Positions 12,947 through 12,964 of a DNA stretch of 12,964 nucleotides are shown in pieces. Numbering within the stretch: the stretch's first letter is position 1; every line of letters begins with the position of its first letter. A program made the translations under genes and the position numbers. The stretch covers positions 1-12,964 of the forward strand of contig DASXMU010000174.1 in NCBI GenBank assembly GCA_036495485.1, read 5' to 3'. The DNA is from PALSA-505 sp036495485. GTDB lineage: Bacteria; Actinomycetota; Actinomycetes; Streptosporangiales; Streptosporangiaceae. The notes under the pieces were generated by a model. The model did no database searches and was not told the origin of the DNA. It was given only the letters and a program-made list of their open reading frames with translations.

Positions 12947-12964
12947 CGGACGCCAGGCAGGCCT

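Overview
The window is very GC-rich, with dense, partly overlapping genes, many GTG starts and possible leaderless starts. Its gene families (CGNR regulator, GAF-ANTAR protein, STAS protein, mycofactocin glycosyltransferase) point to a high-GC actinobacterium. Genus cannot be read from the sequence. No rRNA, tRNA, CRISPR array, insertion sequence or phage gene was seen.

Left and centre (1-8066): this looks like a catabolic locus for hydroxyproline or a related imino acid. On the minus strand are a CGNR zinc-finger regulator and, overlapping its stop codon, an FAD-dependent D-amino-acid-oxidase-family enzyme that runs off the left edge. Divergent from them is an EamA transporter; the shared gap holds a promoter and an inverted repeat. 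Tail-to-tail with the transporter (20 bp overlap) is a minus-strand pair, a DapA-family lyase followed by a two-cysteine proline racemase/4-hydroxyproline epimerase-family protein joined by TAATG. Divergent from that pair is a three-gene molybdenum hydroxylase operon in the order large, 2Fe-2S, FAD, each junction a GTGA overlap. Epimerase, flavin oxidase and DapA-type deaminase are the first three steps of bacterial trans-4-hydroxy-L-proline catabolism, which ends in 2-oxoglutarate semialdehyde. The aldehyde dehydrogenase that usually follows is not in the window. The molybdenum enzyme is of the AYRGAGR class (form II, not a true CO dehydrogenase) and could be an aldehyde or ring oxidase for this pathway. 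That link is inference and is the most interesting hypothesis here.

Middle (8077-9425): a minus-strand APH-fold kinase-like protein with an altered catalytic-loop residue, preceded by a possible 19-residue leader peptide. Next to it is a non-coding stretch with an AT-rich inverted repeat and what looks like the deletion-scarred remnant of a Tat-exported phosphoesterase.

Right (9426-12964): minus-strand genes for a phosphonatase-like HAD hydrolase, a STAS protein lacking the usual phospho-serine, and a GAF-ANTAR protein. Divergent from these is mftF, the mycofactocin glycosyltransferase, which starts its own transcription unit rather than following mftE. A 17-bp near-perfect palindrome sits in the gap between the ANTAR gene and mftF.
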